64,000 bases of DNA from Kutzneria kofuensis. GTDB lineage: Bacteria > Actinomycetota > Actinomycetes > Mycobacteriales > Pseudonocardiaceae. The notes below the pieces were generated by a model. That model was not told the DNA's origin, did no database searches, and saw only the letters and a list, made by a program, of their open reading frames with translations. Below, piece after piece: positions 61,428 to 64,000 of this stretch. The DNA lies in the NCBI RefSeq assembly GCF_014203355.1, contig NZ_JACHIR010000001.1, positions 8,496,038 through 8,560,037 on the forward strand. The letters are read 5' to 3'. A program made the translations under genes and the position numbers. The first letter of the stretch is position 1; each line of letters opens with the position of its first letter.

Positions 61428-62867
61428 ATGACACCGACCACGCGGCTCGAGCGCCTCACCTCGCTCGGTGTCCTCGTCGCCCTGCTGCTGAGCCTGCTCG
61501 GCGTGCAGGTGGCGGCCAGCACGAGCGCGTACGCCGCCACCAACCAGTTCCACGGCGTGAACTGGGCCGACCCCAACGACAACTTCGTCACCGGCAACAT
61601 CACGCCGGTCGGCCTGTCGAACACGGACAGCTATTCGACCACGTACGCGAAGGCCACCCCCATCCTCAAGGGCTACCAGGCGCTGGGCGCCAACACCGTG
61701 CGCATGGGGTTCAACCAGGCGACTGTCACCGGCAGTTGGTGGAACAGCTACACCGCCGCCTTTGACGCGGCCATCGCGCTGGGTATGAAGGTCGTGCTCG
61801 TCCCCTGGCTGCAGAACGGCGTGATCGGCGACACCAACTCGTTCTACGCGATGTGGAACACCGTGATCGGCAAATACGTGGGCAACAACCAAGTGTACTT
61901 CGGCATCATGAACGAGCCGTGGGGCTACAGCGCCACCGACGAGGACAACCTCGCGGCGGCCTGGGTGGCGCACTTCTCGCAGGTGCCCCGCGGGCGGATC
62001 CTGGTGCCCGGCGCCTGGGAGGGGAACCTGTGCACCGTCGGCGCCGACTCCCGTCTCGCCGGCACCCTGCTCTCGCTCCACGACTACACCCTCGGCGGAG
62101 AGACCCACCCCACCGAGGCCGATTGGATCACCAGCTTCGAGAACAACGTCTGCGGATACGACAGCCGCGCCGTGCTCACCGAGTTCGGTGTCCCGATGAA
62201 CACCGGCGTGAACTACGACGGGCCCCGCGACGGCACCAACGACGTGTCCTTCCTCTACGCCCTCACCGACACCGTGCGCAAGCAGGGCATGGGCTCGCTC
62301 CTGTGGACCGGCGTGAAGTTCGCCGACCAGACCCAGGGCCCCGGCCCGTGTGAGAACGCGTCCTGCGCGATCACCTCTTTGCAGGGCAGCGCGCCGAACT
62401 ACACGCTCAGCATCAACAACCAGTCCGGCCTCGACCGGCTTCAGTACGGCTGGGGTGCCGGCAGCACGGGCGGTGGCGGCACGGGCGGCCCCGTCCATGC
62501 GGTCGGCGCGGGCAAGTGCCTGGACGTGCCCGGCGCATCGCAGGCCAACGGCGCAGTGGCGCAGATCTGGGACTGCACCGGCGGCAGCAACCAGACCTGG
62601 ACCCACACCTCGGGCAACCAGTTGACCGTCTACGGCACGAAGTGTCTGGACGCCACCGGCAACCAGACCAGCGCGGGCACACCGGTGGAGATCTGGGACT
62701 GCAACGGCGGCGCGAACCAGCAGTGGAACCTCAACTCCAACGGCACCATCACCGGCGTCCAGTCCGGCCTGTGCCTCGACGTGACCGGCGGCTCCACCGC
62801 CGACGGCGCCAAGGTTCAACTGTGGACCTGCAACGGCGCCAGCAACCAGCAGTGGACGCTGGGCTGA
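61428..62867 (+). CDS. Secreted GH5-like glycoside hydrolase with ricin-type lectin domain
   Basis: 479 residues from ATG 61428 (GGGAG upstream). A signal peptide is followed by a TIM barrel with FHGVNWADP, GANTVRMGF, FGIMNEPWG (acid/base Glu) and VLTEFGVP (nucleophile Glu), the GH5 arrangement. After a Gly-rich linker the C-terminal ricin-type lectin (NQTW, NQQWNL, NQQWTL) is almost identical in layout to that of the preceding GH27 enzyme. It probably cleaves beta-mannan, galactan or glucan. Co-transcribed with the alpha-galactosidase. Confidence 0.93.
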   Translation: MTPTTRLERLTSLGVLVALLLSLLGVQVAASTSAYAATNQFHGVNWADPNDNFVTGNITPVGLSNTDSYSTTYAKATPILKGYQALGANTVRMGFNQATVTGSWWNSYTAAFDAAIALGMKVVLVPWLQNGVIGDTNSFYAMWNTVIGKYVGNNQVYFGIMNEPWGYSATDEDNLAAAWVAHFSQVPRGRILVPGAWEGNLCTVGADSRLAGTLLSLHDYTLGGETHPTEADWITSFENNVCGYDSRAVLTEFGVPMNTGVNYDGPRDGTNDVSFLYALTDTVRKQGMGSLLWTGVKFADQTQGPGPCENASCAITSLQGSAPNYTLSINNQSGLDRLQYGWGAGSTGGGGTGGPVHAVGAGKCLDVPGASQANGAVAQIWDCTGGSNQTWTHTSGNQLTVYGTKCLDATGNQTSAGTPVEIWDCNGGANQQWNLNSNGTITGVQSGLCLDVTGGSTADGAKVQLWTCNGASNQQWTLG

Positions 62868-62884
62868 CCCAACCGGGCTGACAC

Positions 62885-62953
62885 GTCCGGGACCGCAGTT
62901 CCCGGACAACCTCGCGGTGTACGGGACGATCCGACACGATCGTCCCGTACACC
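62885..62953 (+). terminator. Two tandem hairpins after the GH5 gene
   Basis: GTCCGGGA (62885-62892) pairs with TCCCGGAC (62900-62907). A second, stronger stem of 16 bp follows, GGTGTACGGGACGATC (62916-62931) with GATCGTCCCGTACACC (62938-62953), loop CGACAC. Together they form a double terminator that closes the operon. Confidence 0.8.
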
Positions 62954-62974
62954 GCCGTTCCGCGAGCGACTGCC

Positions 62975-63209
62975 CGGACGCCTCCTGCCGTTGCCAACCA
63001 GCCGGACGACCTGCCGACGCCGCGAGCAGTTGCCGCGGGATCGACACGGGCGGCCGCGGTTCGGTCTGGTGGATGTGCACGTCGCCTCGCACGACGCCGG
63101 CTTGCACGACCCCGGCCACCTCGTGGGCGCTGATCTTGTTGACGGTCTCCGGCGTCTGATCGCCATCGCTGCCAACGTCATCGGCGCGTCGCTGGTCTGC
63201 GTCCGCCAT
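62975..63209 (-). pseudogene. 5' fragment of a STAND/NB-ARC-type regulator gene
   Basis: The minus-strand reading MADADQRRADDV, then ISAHEVAGVVQAGVVRGDVH and PPVSIPRQLLAAS, resembles the N-terminal linker of actinobacterial NB-ARC/TPR proteins, which start with a similar VHGPVVQAG..GDVH motif before the ATPase domain. No P-loop follows. Weak evidence; it could be chance. Confidence 0.35.
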
Positions 63210-63625
63210 CGCCTCGACCCCCGTCGCACGCCCGCGGAGCACTCGACGCTAACCAGCCGGAACCGCGGAGACCACGCGATTCACGCGAACACGCGTGTCC
63301 CGGCCGCCGCGAGCCACTGATTTGAGGGGTGCCAATAACTTCGTGCTCGATCGTCCGCGGCGAGTCGCCAAGGCCACTCAAACGGCGTAACGGGCGCCAG
63401 AGCATGATCAATGTCAATTGTAAGCACAAGCAATTGTGTGGCAAGACGACGCCACAGGCAACATGTCTCCTCGCTTCGACCTTGCTTGCCTGAAGCAATG
63501 AGGGTAGAGCTGAGCCTTGTGTCACAAAATTTCTAGGTTGACCTTCCGGCAGTGGACACGCAGAAGACAACGCTTCGACTGACTTCACCCTGGAGGTTTT
63601 TGAGCCTGCCCGGTCGGAGGAGGTA

Positions 63626-63724
63626 ATGGATCATGAGAACAAAGCTACCCGGGGCGCTCGCGCAAGAGAGTATTTGTGTCGCTGTCCAAGCAACCGTCAG
63701 GGACAGTTCACGACGGACGACTAG
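63626..63724 (+). CDS. Possible 32-residue peptide
   Basis: ATG 63626 has GGAGG five bases upstream, and the frame ends at 63724. The product is basic with two Cys (YLCRCPSN) and no known domain. An overlapping frame from ATG 63633 (77 residues) is equally possible. No context supports either. Confidence 0.2.
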   Translation: MDHENKATRGARAREYLCRCPSNRQGQFTTDD

Positions 63725-63874
63725 AACTGGAAGCTTGAAGATCGCTTTGGGGTGGGCCGTTCCTGATATCGTTGCCGTAGAACAAACCTCAGTCGGGTTG
63801 GGCAGCCCGTCTGCTGGCCGGACGACACATCTGGCACACAGGCATCAATCCTCTAGCGAGGAATGAGGTAAACA

Positions 63875-63934
63875 ATGATGGGAGCTCGGAGATTGCTGTT
63901 CACCCTACTCGCGGCAACGGTGATGACTTATTGA
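63875..63934 (+). other. Signal-peptide-like frame cut short by a stop
   Basis: GAGG at 63865-63868 precedes ATG 63875. The 19 residues (MMGARRLLFTLLAATVMTY) look like the start of a signal peptide, then a TGA stops the frame. It may be the remains of a secreted-protein gene. Confidence 0.25.
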
Positions 63935-64000
63935 TTTTACACCAGCGATCGGTCGACCGAACTACAGTAAGGGCCCGTTATCCCACTAGCTTGAGGTTTA

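Larger units (their letters stand above)
62954..64000. other. Gene-poor end of the window
   Basis: About 1 kb without a convincing complete gene. It holds the relic at 62975-63209 and two tiny frames near 63626 and 63875. The last 700 bp are noticeably richer in A and T than the rest of the window. Confidence 0.5.

Noticed and set aside
63178-63588. 136-codon minus-strand frame
   Set aside because: No ribosome-binding site, no domain, and mixed composition; it overlaps the relic and gap sequence.

Overview
This window comes from a very GC-rich chromosome with GTG/ATG starts, tightly overlapping operons, BTAD/SARP regulators, KstR-like operators and CBM2-tagged secreted enzymes. That combination points to a filamentous actinomycete, most likely of the Pseudonocardiales. 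This is an inference from gene content, since there is no rRNA or other marker in view. No tRNA, rRNA or CRISPR array was seen.

Positions 1-14.8 kb hold a biosynthetic cluster whose left end lies outside the window. It pairs a 32-residue double-glycine-type precursor peptide (3672-3770) and a C39-peptidase ABC exporter with carrier-protein chemistry. The carrier-protein genes are an acyl carrier protein, an AMP-forming ligase/adenylation enzyme, a BtrK/LysA-like PLP decarboxylase, a stand-alone condensation-domain-like protein, a PLP aminotransferase-fold protein, an acyl-CoA dehydrogenase and a short pyrophosphatase-like protein. No recognisable lanthipeptide, lasso or cyclodehydratase enzyme is present. 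The best reading is an unusual RiPP/NRPS-like hybrid in which a carrier-bound, decarboxylated or dehydrogenated amino acid unit is joined to a ribosomal peptide. An IS110-type element sits inside the operon, and an AfsR-like SARP gene closes the cluster.

15-22 kb holds a secreted protein of unknown role, a methyltransferase/AraC pair, a Tat-exported metallo-beta-lactamase-fold protein, and an SDR gene divergent from a TetR gene with two clear operators. 22-28 kb is a polysaccharide-attack island: a GH-A-type glycosidase with FnIII and CBM2, a CBM2-Cip1-like protein, an AA10 LPMO with CBM2, and a Met-rich lipoprotein.

28-36.6 kb joins sulfate activation (cysD, cysNC) to a sulfotransferase and to a block of steroid/lipid-catabolism-type genes (SnoaL-like, IclR, DUF1214-like, SDR, dihydrodipicolinate-reductase-like). 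Three promoters in this block carry KstR-like TnnAACnnGTTnnA boxes. 36.7-43.9 kb has an alpha/beta hydrolase, a DrrAB-type exporter, a SARP-NTPase regulator and a cytochrome P450. Promoters of the exporter and the P450 carry TGTCAG/TGACAC repeats with 11-bp period, a probable SARP regulon.

44-59 kb is worn: an acyltransferase with an internal amber codon, integrase and transposase fragments, a frameshifted PPOX enzyme, a P450-hydrolase deletion scar, and a nuclease-like fragment beside an Imm10-type immunity gene. Intact genes lie between them: a BNR-repeat secreted protein, hydrolases, an IclR gene, a Clp_N/HTH regulator with a beta-lactamase-like partner, and an SNase-like membrane protein pair. 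59-63 kb is a second carbohydrate operon (decayed GH54-like gene, GH27 and GH5 enzymes with ricin-type lectin domains) behind a LacI-type operator. The last kilobase has two hairpins, a gene relic and no convincing gene.
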